A DNA stretch of 43,179 nt from Thecamonas trahens ATCC 50062 (lineage: Eukaryota > Apusozoa > Apusomonadida > Apusomonadidae), in assembly GCF_000142905.1 (NCBI RefSeq), contig NW_013657666.1, positions 58,220-101,398 of the forward strand, written 5' to 3'. Positions 1-9,543 of this stretch are shown piece by piece. Below the pieces are notes generated by a model. It did no database searches and was not told the origin of the DNA. It was given only the letters and a program-made list of their open reading frames with translations. Positions within the stretch are counted from its first letter, which is position 1; every line of letters starts with the position of its first letter. The position numbers were made by a program, and so were the translations under genes.

Positions 1-277
1 GGGGGGGGGGGGGCGGTGAGGTGTGTCTCCTTCTTGGGAAGACCTATGGTTCTATCACATTGTCTGTCTCGTTCTCGCTGCTCTCACGTCGCTTGCCGTC
101 GTCATGGTCGTGCCGTCTCTTGGCAGCGGAGGACGGGCAGGTCACACGCGCACACCCTCCGCTGGTCACAGGGGGAAAGTCTTTTGGACGAGAGAACAAA
201 AAAAAATGTTGTCGTACTCACCCCCCTCCCCCCACCTCCCCCTCTCCGCCCTCCATGCACACACATGCCTGTCATCT
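1..277. other. 3' flank of kinase gene; no gene seen
   Basis: This stretch lies downstream of the kinase stop codon. It opens with 13 G, probably a contig edge, and contains an A run near 198-206 and a C-rich tract at about 220-254 (G-rich on the kinase mRNA strand). On the minus strand there is a donor-like GGTGAGTAC near 220-227, but it lies after the stop and no partner exon is visible. The small overlapping reading frames here have no recognisable protein content. Confidence 0.6.
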
Positions 278-3200
278 TCACTGCTCCACCATGGCGACAA
301 CGACACTAGCAGAGGTACCGATTCCAGCGGCCACACGCCTAATGCGGGCGATGTCGTCGCCACGCTTGACCATGGCCAGCACGCGCACAACTTGCCGCCT
401 CATCGTCGTCAGCGGCGCAAAGTCGTGAGGGACGAGGTCGAGAGCAGTCTGCACCAACTCCTGCACGCTCTCTAGCGCACACTGGAGCTCCTGCATTCGG
501 AGGGCGCATTTGGTCTCGTCCTCGAGCACGCCCGCCAGATGCGCCTCGAGACGTGCGGCCTGGACTTGCAGCGCCTGGAATTGTGAGTCGTCTTCAGCTC
601 CGCCGTCGCCATCAACGAGGCCGCGGAGCTCGCGGGTGGCAGCCCGGAGCGCCGGCGCTGACGCCTGCGACGGCGCTGCCCAGTCAAGACCAGTGGGAAG
701 TTGCGACACGATGCCTGACGAGAGCTTGCTCACCGCCTGCGCCGCTCGCTCGTCGAGCTGCGCCATCCGGCTTGCTGCATGGCTCGAGATGCCCATGCCG
801 TCGCCCTCCTTGGTCGCCCGCGACTGGAGCAGCTGCTGTAGACTCTCAGTCACCTTGCCCAGCCGCCGCAGCTGCTTGCGCTCTTTGTGACTCGTTGCCG
901 CTCGCAACGTCACCGCACCTTCAACGTCAAGCTCGTCGCGCCGGACATCAATGGCATCACCCACAACCCGCAGCTCCTCTGCAAGCTCGCCAGCGTTGGC
1001 CACAGCCTCGGCCTCGGAGTCTGAGCTCTCCGAGTACACCTCCTCGATTGTGTCGAGCACATTCGAGATCCGCTCGGTAATGTTGGTGAGCAGTTTTCGG
1101 GTCTGTGTCTTCCATGCACTCTGTGACCGCCCGCTTGCCGAGAGCTGCGGTGCCTCGAATCGCAGCGAGGCCAGCGCGCCCTCGCCACCGTAACGGTCCA
1201 CATCGCCGACGTCAAACGCCATCGTCGGCTCAAAGGTGAGTCGGTCTGCGGAGCCGACCAACCGAGACGACGCTATCCGCGCCACCACCCGCGACCAAGG
1301 ATCGGTCTCGTTGAGCACTTGTAGATGAGCGAGATCCTCCACACGCGCTGCTACATATCCGTCGGCCATGCAATCGGACCAGAACCGCATCGAACACTCT
1401 GCGCTTGTCAGCGCCGCGTCAACCACATTCCGCACGCTTACCGTCGCGTGCCTCACCTCGCACACTGCAGCCGATTGCGTCCGCTGGAGGTAAGCCACAC
1501 CGGACTCGCCGCGGGGCACAACCTCGACCCGCACCCGGTTCGTCTCTCCCCACTCCCTGGCTTCGTGTGAGACTGTCCGCCGCGAAGACTTGTGCATCCG
1601 CTTGCGACGCCGCCGTGTCCGCCCGGACCCGCGCGCCTCCTCGTCTCCCGACGACGAGGACAATCCCAGCGCGGTTGATGCCGCCGCCGCTACTTGAGCC
1701 GACGTTGTCGCAATCGTCTCCAGACACGGCCCGGCCATCGGCCGGCCGCTCCAAGTCAGCGGCGGTGCCTCGCACGAGGTCTCGATGGCCATGCTCCGAC
1801 TCAGGATGAGGATCTGCAGCATCGAATCAACCGATGCACCCACAAGGCCACTCAAGTCGCTCACCAGTGGACAATCGTCGACCACAAGCACTGCAAGGCA
1901 GTGCGCCGCACCGACAAGGCGCTGGACCATTTTGTCCGTCACCATGTCCAGCCCCACAAGCGCAACCGTTAGCGGGCCGAGGTAGGCAGGGAGAGAGTAC
2001 GACGAGATCAGGCTGAACACAGACTCAGCCATGTCCTCAGCGTTGCTGCCAGGCTCCAGCACCGATGGCATTTTTGGCAGGGCTGCAAGCGCAGAGAGCG
2101 GGTGAACTGCTTCCATTGGTACGCAATGGCCATCGTCCCATGTTCCTGGATCCGACACGCCTCGCGCGGAGACTGGCACACCAGCCAGCGGCGGCAGCGC
2201 CGACGTGACAGCCGCATTAAAGTGGCCTACCAGCGTTCCGAGGCCAAGCCGCCTCGCCGACGCGACACCATCGCCACCACTCTGTTTCTGGCTCTCTGCG
2301 TCAAGGCTCCGCCGCGCCGCCTCGTGCATGGCAAGGAGCGTGACAGCCAGCCGCCTAATGCCCTCGCGATTCATCAACATGGAAAGCGCCTCGCCGACCT
2401 GAGCCTCGAGCTCGGCACACGCCAGCTGCTCCCGAAAGTAGACTGCAGCATTAAACTGCGCTGCGGTCTCGACCAAGTCCTCTAGAAACTGCTCCACGTA
2501 GTGCACCGCTCGCGTTGCTGACTCAGACAAGGCCTGTGTTGCAAACGCGCCGCATCGCACAAAGTCCTTAAGCACGGAGGCGTCTGCCGACGCCGTCAGC
2601 CGTGCGCCGAACTCAGCCGCCCACCCAGATTCGTCCACCACCCCGTCGAGCAAGAGGCATGGCGACTCACCCGAAACAAGCCCGTCCGGTGTGCATTCAA
2701 GAAGACACGCCATAACCACACGCGCCGTCTCGCTCTCCAGCACCGCGGCGGCAGACTCTTCGTTGACCACACGGAAGGAGAGATCACCGACATCGCCGCC
2801 GGATTGCCCGCACGCAAGTAATACATCGACGGCGGTCCCGCCCAGTAGCGAGCCGGAGAGCAGGTACAGCAGAGCCCGTCGCGAAAACTGGACGTCACTC
2901 AGTTGCTGCAGCGTGGCCGGCCGTCCAAAGTGGGGCGCCGCAGCAGCAGGCACTACCAATGGACCGCCGAGCGGCGAATAAAACACCTTCGGTGCGCCCA
3001 GCACGTCACTCGTCGGATGCGCGAGATAGCCCGAGAGCGAAGTGAGAAGCCGGTGACTGGCGAGACTGATCTCGCCGTGCTCGCGGCCCGAGGCCCGAAC
3101 AAGCGCCCGGAGTGCTTGCCGCACCTCTCTCAGCTCGATCCCGGCACTGTTCGCCTGGTCCCACTCGAGCTGACCAGGCGTCGGCAACGCAAGCCAGGCC

Positions 3201-6200
3201 GCAAGCGTCTGGCCGGCCGCAGACTTGGAGACAAGTCGCTGGAGCGAGGCATTGTCCAGCGTGCTCAGTTTGCGCCGGATGACGGCCGCATCAGCCGCTA
3301 CCGCAACGGCTGCGAAGGAGTCCATCGCCCACTTGACCGGCGTCGCCGCCACAAGGCCAACCCCGGTGAGCGCCACTGAGCCAGCGAGGCTCACCATTCG
3401 TGGCAGCGCCAACTTGAGCGACTCGTACATCGGCACGGCCAGCGTCTTGTGCGCCTTGATCAGGAGCGGAAGCATGTCGACGCAGCTAATGTGCACGTCT
3501 GGGAGAATGATGCCGCGCGAGGTGAGCACGTCAGGACCAAGGCTGTCCTCCTCCGACTCGTTGTACGCCTGAAGCAGGATGCGCAGGCCAACGCCGGTGT
3601 AGACCAGCGACTTGGCGGCGTTACCCAGCCGCGCCGACACAGCGCAGACATCGACAAGCCGATCAACCCTCTCTGCAAAGCTCCGCGGGCCGAGCTCGCA
3701 CACAATGGTCGTCATCGCAAGCATGGCTAGGTACGGAACCTGGGTCATGCTCGCCGTCACACCAAAGTGGCGCTCAAACGGCGACGCCGGCGCGTACCTG
3801 TCGTCGCGGATGACAGCGGCAAAGAGCTGCGAGCCGAGGACAAACGCCAGCGGTGGGTTTGACACCTGCACGTCGACGCCTGTGTGAATGTCCGCCACCG
3901 GCGCCGAGAGCTCCTTTCGCAACGCCCGGTAGTAGCGCGCGAGGAGCGAAGCCGTCGCCTTGCGCGAGCTGGCAAACATGTGGCTCGCCGAAACAACGCG
4001 GGAGAGCGTTTCTGGACTCGTTCTAGTTCCGTCCTCCAGGAGCCGGGCAATGAGCTCCTCGGGCGTACCGTACCACGCGTCTGGAACGCCGCCTGCAAAC
4101 GGAGATGCGCCCGACGATGAGAGCGCAAAGCCTGACGCCATGCCGGACTTGGAGCCAGGAACCGTGAGGCCGCCGCGGCCGTCGCCCGACGACTCACGGG
4201 CTAGCGTCTCGCCGAGCTGGACCATCTTGAGCCGGATGTACGCCACAAGCGCCACAAAGAACTCGCGCGCATACTCGGCGTCGTCGTCGACAAGACAGGC
4301 GAACTCGAGAGTCGGGGAGAGTGACGGAATGCAGTCAGCAGACGCGCCGAGGGCAACAAAGGCAAAGTCGACCGGCGGCGCGCCGAGCACGTGCAGCGCC
4401 GAGACGACAATGGTGGAAAAAAGCGAGCGCTGCGCGGCAGCTAGCGTTTCGAGTGCGCTCAACAGCTTCGGGAGCCGGAAGCCCCGCAGCTCGCGCGGCG
4501 CGGTCGGCACCATCGGCCCCAGCTCCGCTGAAGCAAGTACGTTCTCAAGTGCGACGCTCCGCATGGCAGCCAGTCGCTTTTGCAGCGCGGACGCGGTGAG
4601 TGTGCCCGGTGGCGCCGGCGCCATAAACTCGCCGCGGACCCAGGCCTGCGAGGTGCAGATGCGGCAGACAACGTCAAATCGGAGGAGCGCCGCTGCTTGT
4701 AGCTTGCTCAAGAGCGAAAAGTTGTCCGCAACTTGCGAGCGTGCGAGCAGCTGGTAGACTGCGCCGTAGATGGCCCCAGCACGGGTCGGGACTTGTCCAG
4801 CAAGCAATGTGTCTGCGGCAGAGAGCGAGTCCATGGCCGCCGCGGCCGCCCGCGTGATCAACGACGGGTTGTCGGCGGCAGTCGCCCGTGAGAACGAGGC
4901 TAGTGCGCGCTTGAGCGGAAGCAGCGTGGAGGCGTGACTCAGCGCGCGCGGTACCAGGGCATCGAGAAGCGAGACCTCGAGCGCCGCCAGCTGGTATGGT
5001 GACTGGACCGCCTGCGACTGCGCCACAACTGCCGACTCAGCATAGAGCGATTCGAGCGACGGCAGGATGGCAAGGCCGGTGACCGCGGGGCAGACCAGAA
5101 GCGACGCCGATGTGGCCGAGTTGGTAGATGCCGCCGACGACGAGGCTGACGACGATGAGTTGACAATGACGGCGGCAAGGTCGCGCGGGGAGAGGCTGGC
5201 AGTAAACGGTGGGGAGCCGTCCGGTGCAGACGGAGCAGCCGCGCAAAACCCACTGACAGCTGGGTCAGGCGTCGGCGCGCCAAACTTGGCCGCCTCGACC
5301 TCGCCAGCCATCACAGCCTGGAGCATCGCCGACGCGTGGCGAGCGGCGAGCCTGCGCGCTGGCGACTCGACAACTTTGGTTCCACCATCCTCCATTGAGG
5401 TCTTAAACCGCGAGACAATGCCCGAGGACACGGTGGTCGAGCCAAGCTTGACAAGGTCCTTGGCCTGTCGGAGCGCCAGTATCCGTGCCACGTCTTCCGC
5501 GACAACGTTAAAGGCGGCGCGGTTCGGTGAGACAGCGGCAAGGCGCGCAAAACACACCTGCTGTGCCGCCTTGGATGGGAGCTTGTTGACATAGTCAAAG
5601 AAGGAAAGCGACGAGGTGAGTGGGCCAGCGGCTTTCATAGCTCGGCCAACAACGGCCGAGGTGAGAAATCCGACGCCGGAGGACGACGATGATGTCGAGA
5701 ACTCGAGCGTGCTCGCGCTGGTAGTATCGCAAGATGTCGAAATGGGCCCCGATGACATGCCATGCTGGTGAGGAGGAGGATGGCCGCTCGATGCCGATGC
5801 AGGTGGTGACGGCGAGACAAGCGTGGGCAGCAGCCTGCTGCCAGAGCCGCGCAACGAGGCAAGAGAGTGCGCGTCAACGCCAACTGTCAGTCCCAGGCTG
5901 CTTGATCCGGCGTCTGACCCAGACTCGGAGTCAGGGCCGGTGTCCGAACCGCCGCTTGTACTCGGTTTGGTCGGCTTGGCGCGAGCAGAGTGTGCAACGA
6001 TAGACCCGTCCATCATGCCCGACTCGATAAGCTCATGTGCGGCGCTGAAGGCTGATGAGAGATGGAAGCGGACCATCGAGTAGTAGTCCCAGGTCTGCGG
6101 CTGTGAGCGAAGGTAGGCACGTGCCTCGCCGAGAGCCATTTGCAGAGCCGAGGCTGACGATACAGAGCGTGCGTCTTGGGCAGCGAGCGCGAGGGTCCGC

Positions 6201-8398
6201 GCTTGGAACGCGGTGCCGGTGAGGGCCTTGGCATCGGCGCTGCGGACGGCTTGCATCCGCTCAAGCTGGCGTGTGGCGACGAGGCGAGCGGCGGTGCCGA
6301 TGTTGTCTAGCCGAGTGAGCAGCGCCTTGGCTGAAGCGTGGCCGGTGGTGGCGAGCTTAGCAGCGAGCTTGTCAACAAAGGCGAGAATGGCAAGGGCAGA
6401 GTTGGCGTTGCCGCGGGCGACTTCGGCCGAGAGAACATCTGCGAGGGAAGAGATCAGCGAGGCGAGCTCATCGGGAGTCGGCGGAATAGTGGCATTGCCA
6501 TCGATGAGAGGGTGGAAGACCTGGGCGAGCGAGGTCGACGGTGCGGTGTGGGCAAATGCCTTGGTGAGACCCGGGATGGCCGAGTACACAATGCTGCGCG
6601 GGATGCTGCGCAGCGACTCGGCAATGATGTAGAGGTGAAGAGCGAGTGGCGGCGGGGCCGAGCTATCCTCGGGGTTGTAGGCGTAGGCAAGCGGTGGGGC
6701 CTTGGACGACGACGAGAAGGGAAGAATAGCGACCATAGCGCGGAGCGAAACGGCGAGCGAGTCGACAATCGAGACTATGTCGATCGAGCCGGCGGCGGCG
6801 CGAGCGCCGAGCAGGCCCTGTAGTGAAAAGTCTTCGCCCATCCACAGTGTCAGGGGAGTTGTCGAGTCCGACGAGCTCGACGAGTCTGTGACGGCACTGC
6901 AAGTCTCGGCCTTGCTGTGTTGGCCACTCGGTCCGGGTGCGGCGTCGGTGCCGCCTGGTCCGTTTGACGACGATGACGACGACGATGATGACGACGTCAA
7001 AGCGACGGTGGTAAATAGGGCGAGAAGACCGTTTCCACGGGTAAGCTCATTGAACTTGGCCTTGGTCACAGCAGTGCCAAAGAGTGCACGGAGCTGGCGC
7101 GCCGAGACTGTGCCCTCCCAAACGGCGTTGGTGGCGGCAGCGAATGTGTTGAGGATGGTGACAAACGAAGAGATCGGGAGGGCAGCGCGATCGGCGTCGA
7201 GCGCCACTAGCGGAGCGATCATGGTCGACCAAAAGTGCTGGGCCTCAGAGTGGTCGAGCGGCGGTGATGGTGAAGCAGCAGGTGTGCCCGCCGAAGACAA
7301 GTCTTCTGCCATGTCAAGCGACGCATCCATAAGCGCGGTGTATGCGGCGGAGAGATCAAGCGCGATTTGTGCGGTCTCGGGCCTGTTGTGCGGCTCGGGG
7401 AGGCAGCAAGCCTTGACGAGCGAGACGATGCTAGCAAGGCTAGGTACATCGCGGACAAGCGCGTTGAGTGGGGCCCAGTTTGGAAGCCTGTAGTAGTTCT
7501 TGATTCGGGACGAGTGCGAGAAGGCGTGGCGCTTGGTGAGGAGCTCGTAGGCGATGATGCCAAAGGAGAAGACGTCCGCAGCGGTCGAGACATTGTTAGG
7601 GTCCTCGATGACTTCGGGCGCGCAGTAGGACATGGTAATGTTGACAAGGCCGTCGCACGGGCCGGCATCCAGAGCCGAGCGCGACGCGTCCTGGGTTGCC
7701 GAGCCAAGGTCACCGATGCGGACTTGAGCGCCAAACTCGCCGTCCTTGGACGAGAGGAACACGTTGTCGGGCTTGAGGTCAAGATGAACGAGTGCCGCGC
7801 GGTGGATCTCAGCGAGGCCGCAGGCGAGCTGAAAAAGCCATCGAGCCTCGAGAAGTGCGAGCCTTATCGGCGTCCTGTTCTGAAGGTACTCGTCTGGGTG
7901 GCGTATGTATCGCGAGAGCGTGCCGCCAAAGGCGTACTCGGAGACGATGCCAAACGACGACGGGTTGGCCTTGCCGACATCGTCATCGTGAATGCAGATA
8001 CCAAAGATGCGGAGAACGTACGGGTGCTGGACAGCAACAAGGACGCGGAGCTCGTTGAGCAGGTCATCGTAGGCCGAGCTGCCTGCGCCCGACTCGATGC
8101 GAATCGACTTGATAGCAAAGACCTCGTCGCGGCGGCGGGCTTTGGAGACAACACCAAAGCCGCCACGGGCCACAACCTCGATTTCATCAAACTCAGACAT
8201 AAGAAACGGCTCGCGGCCGAGGGAGAGGACCTGTGTCGAGAAAGGGATGGTCGGCGTGGCAAGGTGGGGCGACTCCAGAGCGTGGTCCGCTTCATGGAGC
8301 CCGGCTTGGCTCGGTCGGTACGCAACAGTGTGCCGCGACCAGGACGCCGAGTGTGAGACGCGGGAGTGTGTCGCCGACACAGACTTTGGTGTCGACAT
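278..8398 (-). CDS. Giant protein kinase (N-terminal kinase domain, about 2,700 aa)
   Basis: The frame is uninterrupted and ends at TGA 278-280. It extends upstream to a GTG at 8425, but the first ATG is at 8398, giving about 2,706 aa. Numbering from that ATG, the kinase domain spans about 69-350. It has a glycine loop (RGGFG, 78-82), AIK lysine K97, alpha-C glutamate E116, HLDLKPDN with catalytic D207 and N212, DLG in place of DFG at 230-232, APE at 260-262 and the sub-domain XI arginine at about 339. All residues needed for phosphotransfer are present, so it is probably an active Ser/Thr-type or TKL-like kinase. The rest is Ser- and Ala-rich, mostly helical and unrecognised. A leucine-rich-repeat-like stretch lies near minus-strand 1800-2000, a basic RRRRKR patch near 1600, and a charged coiled-coil-like C terminus covers the last 300 residues. 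It is transcribed divergently from the ankyrin gene. An upstream exon cannot be excluded. No frame breaks are visible, unlike its neighbours. Confidence 0.88.
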   Translation of the reverse strand: MSTPKSVSATHSRVSHSASWSRHTVAYRPSQAGLHEADHALESPHLATPTIPFSTQVLSLGREPFLMSEFDEIEVVARGGFGVVSKARRRDEVFAIKSIRIESGAGSSAYDDLLNELRVLVAVQHPYVLRIFGICIHDDDVGKANPSSFGIVSEYAFGGTLSRYIRHPDEYLQNRTPIRLALLEARWLFQLACGLAEIHRAALVHLDLKPDNVFLSSKDGEFGAQVRIGDLGSATQDASRSALDAGPCDGLVNITMSYCAPEVIEDPNNVSTAADVFSFGIIAYELLTKRHAFSHSSRIKNYYRLPNWAPLNALVRDVPSLASIVSLVKACCLPEPHNRPETAQIALDLSAAYTALMDASLDMAEDLSSAGTPAASPSPPLDHSEAQHFWSTMIAPLVALDADRAALPISSFVTILNTFAAATNAVWEGTVSARQLRALFGTAVTKAKFNELTRGNGLLALFTTVALTSSSSSSSSSSNGPGGTDAAPGPSGQHSKAETCSAVTDSSSSSDSTTPLTLWMGEDFSLQGLLGARAAAGSIDIVSIVDSLAVSLRAMVAILPFSSSSKAPPLAYAYNPEDSSAPPPLALHLYIIAESLRSIPRSIVYSAIPGLTKAFAHTAPSTSLAQVFHPLIDGNATIPPTPDELASLISSLADVLSAEVARGNANSALAILAFVDKLAAKLATTGHASAKALLTRLDNIGTAARLVATRQLERMQAVRSADAKALTGTAFQARTLALAAQDARSVSSASALQMALGEARAYLRSQPQTWDYYSMVRFHLSSAFSAAHELIESGMMDGSIVAHSARAKPTKPSTSGGSDTGPDSESGSDAGSSSLGLTVGVDAHSLASLRGSGSRLLPTLVSPSPPASASSGHPPPHQHGMSSGPISTSCDTTSASTLEFSTSSSSSGVGFLTSAVVGRAMKAAGPLTSSLSFFDYVNKLPSKAAQQVCFARLAAVSPNRAAFNVVAEDVARILALRQAKDLVKLGSTTVSSGIVSRFKTSMEDGGTKVVESPARRLAARHASAMLQAVMAGEVEAAKFGAPTPDPAVSGFCAAAPSAPDGSPPFTASLSPRDLAAVIVNSSSSASSSAASTNSATSASLLVCPAVTGLAILPSLESLYAESAVVAQSQAVQSPYQLAALEVSLLDALVPRALSHASTLLPLKRALASFSRATAADNPSLITRAAAAAMDSLSAADTLLAGQVPTRAGAIYGAVYQLLARSQVADNFSLLSKLQAAALLRFDVVCRICTSQAWVRGEFMAPAPPGTLTASALQKRLAAMRSVALENVLASAELGPMVPTAPRELRGFRLPKLLSALETLAAAQRSLFSTIVVSALHVLGAPPVDFAFVALGASADCIPSLSPTLEFACLVDDDAEYAREFFVALVAYIRLKMVQLGETLARESSGDGRGGLTVPGSKSGMASGFALSSSGASPFAGGVPDAWYGTPEELIARLLEDGTRTSPETLSRVVSASHMFASSRKATASLLARYYRALRKELSAPVADIHTGVDVQVSNPPLAFVLGSQLFAAVIRDDRYAPASPFERHFGVTASMTQVPYLAMLAMTTIVCELGPRSFAERVDRLVDVCAVSARLGNAAKSLVYTGVGLRILLQAYNESEEDSLGPDVLTSRGIILPDVHISCVDMLPLLIKAHKTLAVPMYESLKLALPRMVSLAGSVALTGVGLVAATPVKWAMDSFAAVAVAADAAVIRRKLSTLDNASLQRLVSKSAAGQTLAAWLALPTPGQLEWDQANSAGIELREVRQALRALVRASGREHGEISLASHRLLTSLSGYLAHPTSDVLGAPKVFYSPLGGPLVVPAAAAPHFGRPATLQQLSDVQFSRRALLYLLSGSLLGGTAVDVLLACGQSGGDVGDLSFRVVNEESAAAVLESETARVVMACLLECTPDGLVSGESPCLLLDGVVDESGWAAEFGARLTASADASVLKDFVRCGAFATQALSESATRAVHYVEQFLEDLVETAAQFNAAVYFREQLACAELEAQVGEALSMLMNREGIRRLAVTLLAMHEAARRSLDAESQKQSGGDGVASARRLGLGTLVGHFNAAVTSALPPLAGVPVSARGVSDPGTWDDGHCVPMEAVHPLSALAALPKMPSVLEPGSNAEDMAESVFSLISSYSLPAYLGPLTVALVGLDMVTDKMVQRLVGAAHCLAVLVVDDCPLVSDLSGLVGASVDSMLQILILSRSMAIETSCEAPPLTWSGRPMAGPCLETIATTSAQVAAAASTALGLSSSSGDEEARGSGRTRRRRKRMHKSSRRTVSHEAREWGETNRVRVEVVPRGESGVAYLQRTQSAAVCEVRHATVSVRNVVDAALTSAECSMRFWSDCMADGYVAARVEDLAHLQVLNETDPWSRVVARIASSRLVGSADRLTFEPTMAFDVGDVDRYGGEGALASLRFEAPQLSASGRSQSAWKTQTRKLLTNITERISNVLDTIEEVYSESSDSEAEAVANAGELAEELRVVGDAIDVRRDELDVEGAVTLRAATSHKERKQLRRLGKVTESLQQLLQSRATKEGDGMGISSHAASRMAQLDERAAQAVSKLSSGIVSQLPTGLDWAAPSQASAPALRAATRELRGLVDGDGGAEDDSQFQALQVQAARLEAHLAGVLEDETKCALRMQELQCALESVQELVQTALDLVPHDFAPLTTMRRQVVRVLAMVKRGDDIARIRRVAAGIGTSASVVVAMVEQ

Positions 8399-8736
8399 TG
8401 AGGCTAGATCGAGGCCATACGCCACCTGAGTCCGCGACGAACATGCATAGTCGTCGTCGATGACGGTGCTGTGGGCTGGGTGTGGGGCGGTCCGGGGTGG
8501 CCGTCATAGGCCGTATTCTGCAAGTAAGGATGAGTAATGGTAGGGTCATCTGGTGTGGTTGCGGACGACGACCGTGTGAATCCGGTATGGTCATCGGTGG
8601 AGGAGCGCCCGCTAGAGGCTGAGGCCGTGCCGGAGGGCATGACCAGAGCGAGGTGAAGCGGGTGAGGTGTTTGGGCTCGCGAAGCCGCAAACGTTTGTTC
8701 ATCGGGTCGCAAGCAATTAGGTGCCAATAGCTAACA

Positions 8737-8950
8737 TGTCAATGACAGCTGGCATGGCGCTGCTCGACTGAAGGACGGCGGGAGCCTTTCATGACCAAGG
8801 CCACAAGAGGCTGAGGGAAGATTGTGGGAATGGGCAATGCAGTAGTGTGGTGGGGCAGAGGTTGGTGGTGAGCAGTCCCGACACTATGATTGTCAGCGCT
8901 GCCGATATCATGTCAGCGCTCGTGTCAGATAAAGTCGCAAGAGCCATGAC
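8737..8950. promoter_or_regulatory. Cluster of TGTCA/TGACA motifs
   Basis: Six copies of TGTCA or its complement occur in 214 bp, at 8737-8741, 8743-8747, 8891-8895, 8911-8915, 8923-8927 and 8946-8950. Two belong to a 10-bp direct repeat, TGTCAGCGCT, spaced 20 bp start to start (8891 and 8911). Fewer than one would be expected by chance in this length. The core matches the TALE-homeodomain (MEIS/TGIF-type) site in other eukaryotes. Use of that factor here is inference. Confidence 0.35.
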
Positions 8951-9014
8951 AGTTAACCAGCGTTGCTTGCGTCGGCGGCAGGGACGCGAAGGGAGGCGTG
9001 CACCAGGGCTGCCG

Positions 9015-9086
9015 TGAAACAGCCCACCACCACCACCCAGCGACTACATATATGTAGTCGCTGGGTGGTGGTGGTGGGCTGTTTCA
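9015..9086. repeat. Perfect 72-bp palindrome (inverted repeat without spacer)
   Basis: The two 36-base arms are exact reverse complements around an axis between 9050 and 9051. The centre is TACATA/TATGTA and the arms include CCA/TGG trinucleotides. The first mismatch outward is 9014/9087 (G against T). It lies in non-coding DNA 460 bp before the ankyrin start. It could extrude as a cruciform or fold as an RNA hairpin, or it could be an assembly fold-back. Confidence 0.95.
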
Positions 9087-9381
9087 TGCCGAGCAGGTGG
9101 AGTAGTTACGGCGAGGGAGGACACATGAGTAGGTGGGTGGACAGAGGATGACGGCCATGATTTCGTTGAGAACGGCAACGTGACATGAAGAGGATGAGAC
9201 TGGGGACAGGAAGGGGGGATTCGTGACCATCCGAGCCAATCACCCACATCGTTGACCGTGATCAGGACTCGTTGGTTGAGAGTGGCAAAGCAAGCCGAGA
9301 ATGTGTTTCCCGAAAAAGCAACGCATGCGTTCAAGGGAACAGTCTCGCATGATTGTTCTGTTTGCTTCACCAACAACCCTC

Positions 9382-9417
9382 GCACGTACACACACGCACA
9401 CACGGACACTCACACAC

Positions 9418-9448
<31 letters not shown>
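9382..9448 (+). repeat. CA and GA microsatellites
   Basis: A run of CA-type dinucleotides (about 9382-9418, imperfect) passes directly into a nearly pure GA run (about 9419-9448). It lies about 100 bp before the ankyrin ATG, probably in the promoter or 5' leader. Confidence 0.9.
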
Positions 9449-9480
9449 ACGTCCCGCACATCGTCATACACATATACATA

Positions 9481-9490
9481 CATATATACA
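9481..9490 (+). promoter_or_regulatory. TATA-like element before ankyrin gene
   Basis: CATATATACA lies 54 bp before the ATG at 9544 inside an AT-richer patch of CATA repeats. The position would suit a core promoter with a short leader, but the sequence may simply be part of the microsatellite. Confidence 0.2.
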
Positions 9491-9543
9491 CCACTCGCCA
9501 TACACACACCAACTCCGCACGCTCTATCTTTCTTCCACACGTT

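Larger units (their letters stand above)
8399..9543. promoter_or_regulatory. Divergent intergenic region between kinase and ankyrin genes
   Basis: About 1.1 kb separates the two divergent start codons, so both promoters should lie here. No convincing gene is seen. It contains a cluster of TGTCA/TGACA motifs, a 10-bp direct repeat, a perfect 72-bp palindrome and CA and GA microsatellites, each listed separately. Promoter identity is inferred from position only. Confidence 0.5.

Noticed and set aside
7367-8356. 329-residue plus-strand open frame opposite the kinase domain
   Set aside because: The minus strand encodes clear kinase motifs here; the opposite frame has no recognisable motif.
8399-8425. 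GTG start at 8425 for the kinase
   Set aside because: Eukaryotic nuclear genes start at ATG; the first in-frame ATG is 8398.
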